Shown here: one piece after another, positions 1 through 8,447 of the stretch
Layout: every line of letters begins with the position of its first letter
How positions within the stretch are numbered: the first letter of the stretch is position 1
Assembly: GCF_005146945.1 (NCBI RefSeq)
Contig: NZ_SWMS01000025.1
Span: 1 to 64,000 of the forward strand
Direction of reading: 5' to 3'
Length of the DNA stretch: 64,000 nucleotides
From: Prauserella endophytica
GTDB lineage: Bacteria; Actinomycetota; Actinomycetes; Mycobacteriales; Pseudonocardiaceae
The notes under the pieces: generated by a model
What the model saw: only the letters and a program-made list of their open reading frames with translations
The model's database searches: none
Told to the model about the DNA's origin: nothing
Made by a program: the position numbers and the translations under genes

Positions 1-2
1 CC

Positions 3-68
3 GCAGGTAGAAGCCCTGCAATCGAAGGCCGTTTCAAGATCACCGCGATCGAACCCGCGGGCTTTTAA
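3..68 (+). CDS. 3' tail of an unidentified gene entering from the left (partial)
   Basis: A reading frame open from the window edge ends with residues GRFKITAIEPAGF and a TAA stop. The stop lies inside the anticodon-loop part of the tRNA-Lys fragment that follows. The protein cannot be identified from 21 residues. Genes of integrative elements, often the integrase, commonly end at the attachment site, so this may be the end of an element-borne gene. The frame could also be open by chance, because the segment is short and GC-rich. Confidence 0.3.
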   Translation, partial: AGRSPAIEGRFKITAIEPAGF

Positions 69-106
69 TCTTCGGGTTCAGGGTTCGAGTCCCTGGCGGC
101 CCACCA
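62..106 (+). repeat. 3' fragment of a tRNA-Lys(TTT) gene, probable attachment-site remnant
   Basis: The segment holds a CTTTTAA anticodon loop (TTT, Lys), a perfect T arm (CAGGG, TTCGAGT, CCCTG at 79-95), an acceptor 3' strand GCGGCCC and an encoded ACCA end at 103-106. The 5' half of a tRNA (acceptor strand GGGCCGC, D arm) is absent, and the anticodon stem no longer pairs normally. A partial 3' tRNA copy is the usual scar of an element integrated into a tRNA gene. With this orientation, an intact tRNA-Lys and the element would lie to the left of the window. This is inference; the intact copy is not visible. Confidence 0.7.
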
Positions 107-532
107 AAGTCCCAGCTCAGGGCAGGTGCGCCAGATCCCCATGTTGATCATGGTGCCGCTTTGCTGCCGTCTTTCCCGGCTTGTTGAGCCCCGCAGGCCG
201 GCGACATGTGTGCGGATTCGGGCACAGCAAGCCATTTGCGCCCGGCCACGGCCCGCAGCGCGACGCTGCCGCCGTGGTCGGCGCGGGGTGTCCGGTACCA
301 GCTTCGTCGACAGATTTCCCTCGTAGGCGTCGGGCAACGCGATGTGGCTGGCGCGGCGAAGGCGGCAGCTTAGTGTGGGCCGGTTCGGAGATCCAGTGCC
401 TTTCCGCAATCGGCCAAGTCTCGGCACAGGCATTGGCTGACGGCATTGGAACACCTATTGTCACCCCGGCGGGATGAAACGATTCAATGATCGCCCGCGG
501 TGGTCGTGCGCTCGAGGTGAGGAGCTTGCTTC
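107..532. other. intergenic stretch with no recognisable gene
   Basis: About 425 bases between the tRNA fragment and the rhamnosidase gene. Both strands carry open frames of up to 129 codons, but none has a ribosome binding site, a recognisable domain or plausible actinomycete coding bias. The base composition is less GC-rich at third positions than in the flanking genes. It could be decayed element DNA next to the attachment site. Confidence 0.5.
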
Positions 533-3500
533 ATGGTTGAGATGCGGTCCGAACCGACGGGCATGCCCCGTCGCCGGTTCCTCAAGTCGACGGCCATCGG
601 GGTCACCGGCCTGGCGGTCGTGGGGTCGCGGGTCGGTCTCGGTGCCGAGGCGCTGGCGTCACCGGGAGGTTCGACCACGATCGACGGCCTGTCGATGGCG
701 GGCAGGTTCGACCGGCCGCTGGGCGTGGACGACCGTTCACCGCTCCTTGCCTGGCGGCTGGAACGCGGGCGGCAGAGTGCCTATCAGATCCGCGTCGCCA
801 GCGCGCCGCACCGGCTGTCTTCACCGGATCTGTGGGACACCGGCTGGGTCAGGTCCAGCACCTCGACGGGAGTCGCGTACACCGGGAAGGCCCTGCGCTC
901 GCGTCAGCGGGCCGTGTGGCAGGTGCGGGTCCGCGACGCCGACGGCAGGGTTTCGGACTGGAGCGCTCCGTCGTTCTGGGAGGCCGGCCTGCTCGACCGG
1001 AAGGACTGGTCACCGGCACGGTGGATCCAGCATCCCACCCGGACCGACGCCGACCCACTGCCGATCTTCGCCCGAACGTTCACGATCGGCGGGAACGTCG
1101 AGCGCGCGCGCCTCTACATCGTCGGCCTCGGGATCTACGTCACCACCGTGAACGGCCGCCCGGTGACCGACGCGGTGCTCGTGCCGGGCAACTCCAACCC
1201 GCAGCAGTCCGTGGAGGTCGGCGCCTACGACGTCACGGCGCTTCTCGAGCGTGGGACGAACACGCTCGGCGTCCGGCTCGGCAACGGCATCTCCAACGTC
1301 CGTTCCGTCAAGAACGCCGCCGTGGGCCGGACGGGCGTGTACCGCAAGTTCACCAGCGAGGTTCCCGCCCCCACGAAGTTGGCGGTACCGGCCGCGCCCG
1401 GTGACACGAGCGTCATGGTCGCCGACGCGAGTGGTTTCGGCGTCGGCGGCACCGTGAACATCGACACGGGGAACAACGGCACCGACCTCGAAAGCCGGCT
1501 CATCACCGCCATCGGAGCCGACGGGGTGATCAGCTTCTCCGAACCGCTGGCCAACGCGCACGCGGCCGACGCGGTGGTCACGCGGTCCGGCACGGCCAAC
1601 GAGACGACCACGGCGATCAGCCCGCGCCTGATCGCGAGGCTGGAGATCGGTTACCAGGACGGCCGAACCGAGACGATCGTGACCGACCAGGACTGGTGGA
1701 CGACGCTCGGCCCGACGGTCACCGACAACTGGTACGCCGGCAGCGACTACGACGCCCAGCGCGAGCAGCCGGGCTGGGATCGCCCGGGGGCGGACCTGTC
1801 CCCTGCGGCGACCCGGCGCGACGGCACGCCGGCCGGCTGGGTTCGGCCCGGGATCGCCCCGCCGCCGAGCCTCGCCACCGAGATCACCTGGCGCCGAGGG
1901 CAGCCGATCGAGATCGTCGACACCGTCTCGCCCGTCTCGGTCACCGAGCCGGTCCCCGGCACCTGGGTGTTCGACTTCGGGCAGAACGCCGCCGCGCTGC
2001 CCGAGCTGCACATCGACGGGACGCTCCCGGCCGGCACCGTGATCAGGATGCAGCCGGCGGAGTCGCTGCGTGCCGACGGCACCGTCGACGCGGGGAGCAT
2101 GGGTTCGGACGACGACATCTTCGACACCTACACCACCGCGGGCGACCGCGACGGCGAGACGTGGCGGACGGAGTTCGTCTACCACGGCTTCCAGTACGTC
2201 CAGGTCACCGGCCTGCCCGCCGGCTACCGGGCGGACGCGCGCTCCGTGACCATGCACCAGATCCGTGCGTCGATGCCGATCTCCGGCGACGTGTCCACCT
2301 CCAGCGACCGCGTCAACCGGCTTCACCGGATGAGTCGCTTCTCGATCTCCAGCAACATGCTGTCGATCTTCACGGACTGTCCCAACCGGGAGAAGCTCGG
2401 CTGGCTCGCCGACATGCTCCATTCGATCCACGCCATCGACCGCAACTTCGAGATGACCGCCTACCTGGCTCACATGCAGCGGGTGATGAAGGAGGCCCAG
2501 CTCGTCGACGGACCCAACGCCGGACTCGTTCCCGCACACGCGCCGGAGTTCCCGATCTTCGACGGCCAGTGGGCGATGTACCGCGACGACATCAACTGGG
2601 GCAGCGCGCTGGTCATCACGCCGTGGTGGCTGTGGCGGCACCACGGGGACACCGAAACCATGGCCGCCTACTACCCGGCCATGACCGACTATCACGACTT
2701 CGTGCGGACCGTGCAGGCCGGCTCCGGCGCCGACGAGCATCTGGTCGACGGGCCGCTCAAGGACTGGGTCGCGCACGACGACAGCACCCCGGGACTGCTG
2801 GTCGGAACGTATGGCTACTACGTGATGACCGAACGGATGTCGCAGCTGGCGGCTGCCCTCGGCAAGCGCTCCGATGCCGAACGGTACCGGGCGCTCGCGC
2901 GGGAGATCGGGACCGCGTTCAACAACCGCTTCTTCAACCGCCGCCTCCGCACATACACCAACGACGGTGACGCCGGCACGGTCGGCACGCAGGCGGCGAA
3001 CGCCCTCGCCCTGGAGGCCGGCCTGGTCCCGGCGGGCAGCGAACGGCACGTCCTGGACGACCTGGTCCGGCGGATCCGTGACTATCACCCGAACGGCGGG
3101 GGACCGCACCTCAGCGGCGGCACGATCTCGCTCGGCCCCACCTTCCGGGCGCTGAGCAACGCCGGCCGGGACGACGTCATCTGGGAGGTCCTGCACGAGG
3201 ACACGCGGCCGGGCTACGGATCCTTCCTGCTCCCCACGGTCTTCAACCCGCACGGCATGACCACGGTGCCCGAGCACTGGTACGCGCCGGAGAACAACTC
3301 GTCGCTGAACCACATGATCCTGCTCCAGATCGACGAATGGTTCAGCATGGGGCTCGCGGGGATCCAGCAGGAGCCCGATTCGCTGGCCTACGAGCGCGTG
3401 GTCGTCAAGCCGAAGCTGGTAGGCACCCCGGAGCATCCGCTGACGAGCGTCGAGGGCTACTACGACGGCCCACGTGGGCGGATCAGCAGCGCCTGGCGGA

Positions 3501-3718
3501 TCTCCGGGCCCGATGGCCGGGACGTCGACCTCGACGTCACCATCCCGGCCAACACGGACGCGGTGATCCACGTCCCGACGGTCCGGCCGAGCAGCGTCCG
3601 GCTCGACGGCCGGTCCGCGCAGACGTCGCGGTCCGTGCGGTTCACGGCGTTCCGGGAAGGCTACGCGGTCTTCGCCGCGGGCCCGGGCCGGTACCGGTTC
3701 AGCGCACGGCTGCGTTGA
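533..3718 (+). CDS. secreted alpha-L-rhamnosidase, glycoside hydrolase family 78
   Basis: This 1061-residue enzyme should hydrolyse terminal alpha-L-rhamnose from plant or microbial glycans and glycosides outside the cell. The N-terminus has a twin-arginine signal (MPRRRFLKSTAIG, then a hydrophobic run). The domain order fits GH78: N-terminal fibronectin-like and rhamnosidase-N modules, concanavalin-like module, six-hairpin catalytic barrel and C-terminal beta domain. The acidic motif DCPNREKLGW places D615, E620 and D627 where the family has its catalytic and sugar-binding acids, and E914 in VPEHW fits the general base. A Thr/Gly-rich insert near residues 282-360 sits inside the N-terminal part. 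The ATG at 533 follows a strong GGTGAGGAG ribosome site. It stands alone, with a possible hairpin terminator downstream. Confidence 0.93.
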   Translation: MVEMRSEPTGMPRRRFLKSTAIGVTGLAVVGSRVGLGAEALASPGGSTTIDGLSMAGRFDRPLGVDDRSPLLAWRLERGRQSAYQIRVASAPHRLSSPDLWDTGWVRSSTSTGVAYTGKALRSRQRAVWQVRVRDADGRVSDWSAPSFWEAGLLDRKDWSPARWIQHPTRTDADPLPIFARTFTIGGNVERARLYIVGLGIYVTTVNGRPVTDAVLVPGNSNPQQSVEVGAYDVTALLERGTNTLGVRLGNGISNVRSVKNAAVGRTGVYRKFTSEVPAPTKLAVPAAPGDTSVMVADASGFGVGGTVNIDTGNNGTDLESRLITAIGADGVISFSEPLANAHAADAVVTRSGTANETTTAISPRLIARLEIGYQDGRTETIVTDQDWWTTLGPTVTDNWYAGSDYDAQREQPGWDRPGADLSPAATRRDGTPAGWVRPGIAPPPSLATEITWRRGQPIEIVDTVSPVSVTEPVPGTWVFDFGQNAAALPELHIDGTLPAGTVIRMQPAESLRADGTVDAGSMGSDDDIFDTYTTAGDRDGETWRTEFVYHGFQYVQVTGLPAGYRADARSVTMHQIRASMPISGDVSTSSDRVNRLHRMSRFSISSNMLSIFTDCPNREKLGWLADMLHSIHAIDRNFEMTAYLAHMQRVMKEAQLVDGPNAGLVPAHAPEFPIFDGQWAMYRDDINWGSALVITPWWLWRHHGDTETMAAYYPAMTDYHDFVRTVQAGSGADEHLVDGPLKDWVAHDDSTPGLLVGTYGYYVMTERMSQLAAALGKRSDAERYRALAREIGTAFNNRFFNRRLRTYTNDGDAGTVGTQAANALALEAGLVPAGSERHVLDDLVRRIRDYHPNGGGPHLSGGTISLGPTFRALSNAGRDDVIWEVLHEDTRPGYGSFLLPTVFNPHGMTTVPEHWYAPENNSSLNHMILLQIDEWFSMGLAGIQQEPDSLAYERVVVKPKLVGTPEHPLTSVEGYYDGPRGRISSAWRISGPDGRDVDLDVTIPANTDAVIHVPTVRPSSVRLDGRSAQTSRSVRFTAFREGYAVFAAGPGRYRFSARLR

Positions 3719-3780
3719 CGGCAGCGGCGTCGCGGGCGTGGAGCCGACGACGGGCGTCGGCCGCGTGAGTGTGCGGTCAT

Positions 3781-3810
3781 GAGTGCGGTGAGCGGCCCGA
3801 GGGCGCACTC
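3781..3810. terminator. hairpin 3' of the rhamnosidase gene, inside GAGTG-rich repeats
   Basis: GAGTGCG (3781-3787) pairs with CGCACTC (3804-3810) around a 16-base loop. Direct copies of TGAGTG lie at 3767, 3780 and 3830, so the hairpin sits in a short cluster of GAGTG motifs. There is no T tract. Its place between the end of the rhamnosidase gene and the converging GrpB gene suits a terminator or an intergenic repeat. Confidence 0.4.
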
Positions 3811-3849
3811 AATCAGACTCGCGCGGCCGTGAGTGGGGGTCGCCGCTGA

Positions 3850-3969
3850 CGGGCACCGTCTATTACGGACAGTTCGGCGAGGCGACCGGCTACGACGACC
3901 ACGGGGCCACGCGGCCGCCGTTCCGGTACGGTAGCGGCAGCCTCGCCGAGGTCCTCTCGCTCACCGCGG
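3850..3969 (+). pseudogene. possible gene remnant, unidentified
   Basis: About 40 codons with good actinomycete codon bias read TGTVYYGQFGEATGYDDHG and continue to SLAEVLSLTA, before the frame runs into the converging GrpB gene. There is no start codon or ribosome site, and no domain could be named. It may be a fragment of a lost gene or simply fortuitous coding-like sequence. Confidence 0.2.
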
Positions 3970-4479
3970 TCAGGCGCCGGTGTCGATCCGGGAGTGGATC
4001 GTGTCGACGACCGTGTTCTTGGCTTGAGCGTATTCCTCGATGTCTCGCCAGGGTCGTTGCGCGAGTTCACGTTTGACCCGTGTGTACAGTTCCCTGTCCT
4101 CGGCATGGGCGCGGAGGTGGTCGCGGAATGCGAGCATTCGCTGAATCTCGGGGCATCCGGCGCTGAAGACGTGCAGGTTTATGCCGACGTTGGAGCCTGC
4201 GGGCGTCTTGTCGAAGAAGCGGTGTTCGAACCATTCCGGTTCGCGTGCCCTGAGAACGAAACCTGCCGATTCCACAGCGGCCCGGTAGTCGGATTCTGCG
4301 GCGGAGTTCGCAACGACGAGGAGTATGTCGATCACTGGTTTGGCAGCCAATCCAGGCACGGCGGTGGACCCGACGTGCTCGACACTCAGCGCATGACGCC
4401 CCAGGGCGGAGCGGATGCGCTCGGCTTCGCGTTCGAACGCCTGCGGCCATCCCGGGTCGTAGTCGAGCACACGGACCAT
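3970..4479 (-). CDS. GrpB family protein (UPF0157, nucleotidyltransferase fold)
   Basis: The protein is about 169 residues and begins MVRVLDYDPGWPQAFEREA, typical of the GrpB/UPF0157 family. The conserved block VEHVGSTAVPGLAAKPVIDI corresponds to the GS...D-x-D region of nucleotidyltransferase-like folds. The family is widespread and sometimes fused to coenzyme A biosynthesis or acetyltransferase domains, but its reaction is not settled. A longer frame reaches an ATG at 4557, but those 26 extra residues look non-coding, so the internal ATG at 4479 is preferred. It stands alone on the minus strand, ahead of the divergent MFS gene. Confidence 0.8.
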   Translation of the reverse strand: MVRVLDYDPGWPQAFEREAERIRSALGRHALSVEHVGSTAVPGLAAKPVIDILLVVANSAAESDYRAAVESAGFVLRAREPEWFEHRFFDKTPAGSNVGINLHVFSAGCPEIQRMLAFRDHLRAHAEDRELYTRVKRELAQRPWRDIEEYAQAKNTVVDTIHSRIDTGA

Positions 4480-4736
4480 CGCACCGCCGACATCAGGCTT
4501 GCCACGGGAATCGTCAACCGGGGCCGAGTTCCCAGCCGTCACCACTAACCACCTCAATCACCGTCTTGCAGACAAGCCCTTCAACATATCGCGACGGATG
4601 TGCCAGTCGACAACCGATCCTGCGCGTGCGCGCCGCCGCGCATCGACACACCGGACGAACGAGCCGCCGTCGCCGTTCACGGCAGAGAGGCGGTCACCGA
4701 CCGGCGAGGACCAGCGTGATCAGCTCCACAATAGAA

Positions 4737-4766
4737 TTGACATCGGCACTTCGATCACCTGATTCT
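4737..4766 (+). promoter_or_regulatory. candidate promoter of the MFS exporter gene, possibly leaderless
   Basis: A perfect TTGACA (4737-4742) is followed after 18 bases by GATTCT (4761-4766), a weak -10 match. Transcription would begin around 4773-4775, at the ATG of the exporter. No ribosome binding site is visible before that ATG, so a leaderless mRNA is plausible. Confidence 0.4.
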
Positions 4767-4774
4767 GAAATGCT

Positions 4775-6337
4775 ATGCCTTCTTCGGACCACACCACTGG
4801 CATGGCGTCGTGGAGAGCTTGGTGCGGGCTCGCAGCGATGACCCTCGCGCTGTTCACGGTCTCCACGGACCTGACCATGTTGTTCATCGCCCAACCCGCT
4901 ATCGGAGCCGACCTGCGGCCCGGCGTCACCGAGGCGCTGTGGATCGTGCACGTCGGTGAGTTCCTCGCCGCGAGCCTGGCCATCACTATGGGAAGACTCG
5001 GCGACCGACTGGGGCGCAAGCGCCTGCTCGTGTACGGGATGACCGGCTACGGCGCGGCATCCCTCATCGCTGCCTACGCCCCGAACGTCGAGACGTTGAT
5101 CGGCGCTCGTGCGCTGATCGGGCTCTCCACCGCGGCCATCACGCCGTCGGCGATCGCTCTCCTGCGTTCGATGTTTCCCGACGCCGGCCAGTTCACCCGA
5201 GCCTTCTCCATCCTCATGGCTGCCTTCACCGCGGGGATGGCGTTCGGCCCGCCTCTGGGTGGTTTCCTGGTCGACCGTTTCTGGTGGGGAGCCGTTTTCC
5301 TCGCCTGTGTCCCCGCTGCCGTCATCCTGCTGGCGGTCGCACCTTGGACGCTGCCCGAGTTCCGCGACGACCGGCGGGTTCGCCTCGACCCGCTGAGCAT
5401 CGCCCTGTCCGTGATCGCGGTGATGGGACTGATCTACGGGGTCCAGCAAGCCTCCGGTGGAACCGTTGAAGCCCACCACGTGGCGATCGCCCTGACCGGT
5501 GTTGCCGCCGGATACGCCTTCATCCGCCGCCAGCGCATTCTGGCGCATCCGCTGCTGGACCTCTCGCTGCTCGGCTCCCGGGAGGTGCGCATCGCTCTCC
5601 CCGCGGTGTTTCTGGTCCTGGTCGCTTTCGCGGGCCCAGACGTGCTCATCGCCCCGTTCCTGCAGATTGGTCTTGAACTCACCGCCGTACAAGCCGGTCT
5701 CGTGCTGTTCGTTCCCGCCGCGGTCACCGTTCCCGTCACGTTGGTCACCCCGCGGCTCAAGCGCCGTCTCGGCTCGCGCGCTGCGATGATCCTCTCGCTG
5801 GCCATCGCCATCGTCGGGCTGATCACAGCGGCACTGTCTTTGCTCGCCGCAGGGAAGACGACCGTCCTGGTGGTCCTCATCGTCGGGTTGGTGCTCGTCG
5901 GGGCCGGAGCACCGGTCATCACTCTGCTCAGCGAGCTTCTCGTCGCCAGCGCGCCGCTGCAACGGTCCGGGAGCATGGGCGCCCTGCGCGATCTTGGCAG
6001 CACCCTCGGCTCCGCGACCGGTATCGCCCTGGTCGGCACTGTCGGAGCACTGGCTTACCGGAACACGCTCACCACGCCCACAACGCTCGGCAACGCTGAG
6101 GCCGAAGCAGCGGTCGACAGTCCCGGTGCCGCGGTCGACGTGATGGCACAGCTGGACGGAGGAACGCGCGAGACGTTCCTCGCGTCAGTGACCGAGTCCA
6201 TGGGGCTGAGCCTTCAAGCCGGACTGGGCATCGCCGGTGTCATCTGCCTCGGCGTGCTCCTGCTCATCGCCGTCGGCGTGCGCGACGTTCCGGGAACAGA
6301 ACCTGAATCTCTGCCGACCGAAGCAGAGACGGCGTGA
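4775..6337 (+). CDS. MFS transporter, DHA2 family multidrug exporter
   Basis: This 520-residue inner-membrane protein has the 14-helix layout of the DHA2 (EmrB/QacA/SmvA) drug:proton antiporters. Motif A appears as GRLGDRLGRKRLL after helix 2, and the antiporter motif C is seen around MAFGPPLGGFLVDRFWW. A polar loop splits the two halves near residues 225-250. The likely role is export of toxic cations, dyes or antibiotics. The gene has no clear ribosome site and may be leaderless. It has no regulator gene beside it. The substrate cannot be told from sequence. Confidence 0.9.
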   Translation: MPSSDHTTGMASWRAWCGLAAMTLALFTVSTDLTMLFIAQPAIGADLRPGVTEALWIVHVGEFLAASLAITMGRLGDRLGRKRLLVYGMTGYGAASLIAAYAPNVETLIGARALIGLSTAAITPSAIALLRSMFPDAGQFTRAFSILMAAFTAGMAFGPPLGGFLVDRFWWGAVFLACVPAAVILLAVAPWTLPEFRDDRRVRLDPLSIALSVIAVMGLIYGVQQASGGTVEAHHVAIALTGVAAGYAFIRRQRILAHPLLDLSLLGSREVRIALPAVFLVLVAFAGPDVLIAPFLQIGLELTAVQAGLVLFVPAAVTVPVTLVTPRLKRRLGSRAAMILSLAIAIVGLITAALSLLAAGKTTVLVVLIVGLVLVGAGAPVITLLSELLVASAPLQRSGSMGALRDLGSTLGSATGIALVGTVGALAYRNTLTTPTTLGNAEAEAAVDSPGAAVDVMAQLDGGTRETFLASVTESMGLSLQAGLGIAGVICLGVLLLIAVGVRDVPGTEPESLPTEAETA

Positions 6338-6407
6338 AGGCTGGGCGGCGACCGGTCCAGTCCGGAATCCGGAAATCCGGTCACATCCGATCGACGGGAG
6401 GAGACGC

Positions 6408-7484
6408 ATGCGGACTGATCACGATCAGGAGGCACTGGGGCCGGGCTGGCGGTTGCGTGAGCAGCGGCCACTGCTGGACATGCTGGGTGAGAAACGGATC
6501 GGGCACGGCGTGCTCGGCGTCAGCGATCCCGACGTGTTCTACGCCGACGGGCGCTGGAACATGCTCCTCGGCGCCGTCACCACACGTTTCAAGGTCAGCA
6601 TCGTGCACGCGCGCCTCCCCGTCGGCGCGAACATCGACGACGACCGCTGGGAGTTCGTCACCGACCGACGGGGTCGCGCCGCATTACTGGGAGCACCGAG
6701 CGGGCGCGGCGCCTGGGACCGCGGTGGAATGCACACCCCCAGCCGAGTCGTCGGCACGGTCGACGGCGAGCAAGTCGAGCGCGTCTATTACGCGGGGCAG
6801 CGCACGCGGGCTTCGAGCGGACGGCGGAGCCGCTACGCGATCGGCTTCCTCGAACGCGGACAAGACGGGACTTGGCAGCGTCACGAGGAACCCGTGGTCG
6901 AGGGAGACGAGCAGCGGCCGAGCGTGTTCGAACCGTTCGTCCTCCACACCGACGGCCGATGGCGAATGTGGTTCCTCTCCTCACCCGGAGAGGTCGGCCG
7001 TGGCGAGCAACCCGACTACCAGCTGCGCTACACCGAAAGCACCGACGGCGTTTCCTGGGCAGCACCAGAGGCCTTCGCCTCCACCGAGGAGGGTTTCTTC
7101 GACAACTGCGTCGCCCCCACCGGCAGCGGATGGCGGATGATCCTCGCCCGCGGCACCAACCTGCACGGCACCCACCCCTTCCCCTCCCAGGGACTCTGGA
7201 TCACCGAAACACCTACGCCGCCAGCGGGCCGCGACTCATGGCGCCCCATGGCCCGCCTGCTCAACACGGACAACGCCGCGCAGCCGTGGTACGCCGCAGG
7301 ACTGTGCGGTCCCGCCATCGTCGACGACGAAGACCTCATGCACATCTTCGCCACGGGCACGTACGCGAAAACCTCCTGGTGGCGCTTGGTTCTGACCCGG
7401 CTACGACACCGCAAGCCACTGCCACCGCCCTCGCCGTTCTACCTGTGCACTGGCCGGCTCACATTCGAACGCAGCTGCCCCTGA
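6408..7484 (+). CDS. five-bladed beta-propeller protein, glycosidase-like (GH43/GH32 fold)
   Basis: A 358-residue cytoplasmic protein without a signal peptide. Repeated blade-like motifs appear: SDPDVFYADGRWNMLLGA near the N-terminus, EPFVLHTDGRWRMWFLSS in the middle, and YTESTDGVSW after it. This is the pattern of five-bladed propellers in families GH43, GH32, GH62 and GH68. Which acids are catalytic cannot be decided here, so a sugar hydrolase role is inferred from the fold only. The ATG at 6408 has a GGGAGGAG ribosome site and follows the exporter by 70 bases, so co-transcription is possible. Confidence 0.6.
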   Translation: MRTDHDQEALGPGWRLREQRPLLDMLGEKRIGHGVLGVSDPDVFYADGRWNMLLGAVTTRFKVSIVHARLPVGANIDDDRWEFVTDRRGRAALLGAPSGRGAWDRGGMHTPSRVVGTVDGEQVERVYYAGQRTRASSGRRSRYAIGFLERGQDGTWQRHEEPVVEGDEQRPSVFEPFVLHTDGRWRMWFLSSPGEVGRGEQPDYQLRYTESTDGVSWAAPEAFASTEEGFFDNCVAPTGSGWRMILARGTNLHGTHPFPSQGLWITETPTPPAGRDSWRPMARLLNTDNAAQPWYAAGLCGPAIVDDEDLMHIFATGTYAKTSWWRLVLTRLRHRKPLPPPSPFYLCTGRLTFERSCP

Positions 7485-7520
7485 TCGTCCACAGTGGATA
7501 TCACTGTCGCCGTCGCCGTG

Positions 7521-7668
7521 TCATCCGGCGAACGGCCGGTCGAGAGGGCCGTAGAACAGCTCGTCGGCGTGCTCGCCGAGCCGTAGCGGGCCAGTGGGTC
7601 GCAGCGGCCTTGCCCCACGCGTCATCGGGCAGGTTGACGTACGGGCAGCAGAGCGCGACGTCGCTCAC
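7521..7668 (-). pseudogene. decayed DUF6236-like gene
   Basis: From a GTG at 7668 the minus strand reads SDVALCCPYVNLPDDAWGKA and then AATHWPATA. This resembles the start of DUF6236-type proteins (YYPY...DEAW.KAAALYWP), which are usually several hundred residues long. The frame then breaks, and the last codons before a stop at 7521 are in another frame. Only about 150 bases remain, so this is a remnant. The family match is from memory and should be treated as tentative. Confidence 0.4.
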
Positions 7669-7680
7669 CGGTGGACCGGA

Positions 7681-8376
7681 TCAGTGCGGCTGGTAGCCGG
7701 GGCGGCGCGGGACGCGCGGGCCGATCGCGGCGCCCAGCGTCGACAGTGCGGCGCCGGCCGCGAGGAGCCATGGACCGGGGCCGAGCTGGTCGAGGTGCTC
7801 GCCGCTGTCGGTCAGCATCAGCAGGCTGATCACGTGGTAGAGCAGGCAGAGGCCCGCGATGACGGTGATCATGATCCGGGTGGGCGTGGTGTTGCCCTCG
7901 CTGAGGCTCTTCTTCATGATGCCGCCGCGTTTCCGGATGCTCTCCCGGGAACGAAGCACGCCGAGCGACCACATCGCCGGAGGAACGGCGGCCAGCATCA
8001 GGGCGATGATGGCGCCCATGGGGAAGTAGATGTCCACCAGCTTGCCGTTGCCGTCGAGGTTGGTCGCGCTGCTGGCGGCCTGGTCGATCGACTTGGTGAC
8101 CTCCGCGAAGCTCGCCTCGTCGATCCAGTTCAGCGCGAACATGCCGAGTGCGGCCAGCACAATGCCCAGCACGGCCGGAACGGCGCCCCAGCCCGGCAGC
8201 GTCAGCGGCGGCTCCTGCTGGGGCAGCTGTGGTGGCAGCTGCTGCGGGTACAGCTGCTGCGGTGGCTGACCCTGCGGCTGCCAGCCGTGCTGCGGCTGCG
8301 GACTCTGCTGCGGGCCTTGCGGCTGCCAGCCGGGCTGCTGCTGTGGATAGCCCTGTCCGGGACCCCCGTAAGTCAT
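7681..8376 (-). CDS. membrane protein with Pro/Gln/Gly-rich N-terminus
   Basis: This 231-residue protein has an N-terminal cytoplasmic region of about 60 residues made of PQQ, QPQG and QPQHGW repeats, followed by four hydrophobic segments. Such low-complexity tails on small actinobacterial membrane proteins are common in cell-envelope or division-linked proteins, but no function can be assigned. The ATG at 8376 is the natural start (MTYGGPGQGYPQQQPG). The gene lies 71 bases downstream of the vanY-like gene on the same strand and may share its transcript. Confidence 0.65.
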   Translation of the reverse strand: MTYGGPGQGYPQQQPGWQPQGPQQSPQPQHGWQPQGQPPQQLYPQQLPPQLPQQEPPLTLPGWGAVPAVLGIVLAALGMFALNWIDEASFAEVTKSIDQAASSATNLDGNGKLVDIYFPMGAIIALMLAAVPPAMWSLGVLRSRESIRKRGGIMKKSLSEGNTTPTRIMITVIAGLCLLYHVISLLMLTDSGEHLDQLGPGPWLLAAGAALSTLGAAIGPRVPRRPGYQPH

Positions 8377-8447
8377 GCCCGACAACTTAGCTCGCGCGAC
8401 CAAGCGTCGCGCGACTTCCGACCGGGTCGGTCCGGTTTGTCCAGACT

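Noticed and set aside
1010-3808. A 932-codon open frame antisense to the rhamnosidase
   Set aside because: It is the usual third-position shadow in high-GC DNA. It lacks a ribosome site and any domain, and the plus strand encodes a complete GH78 enzyme.
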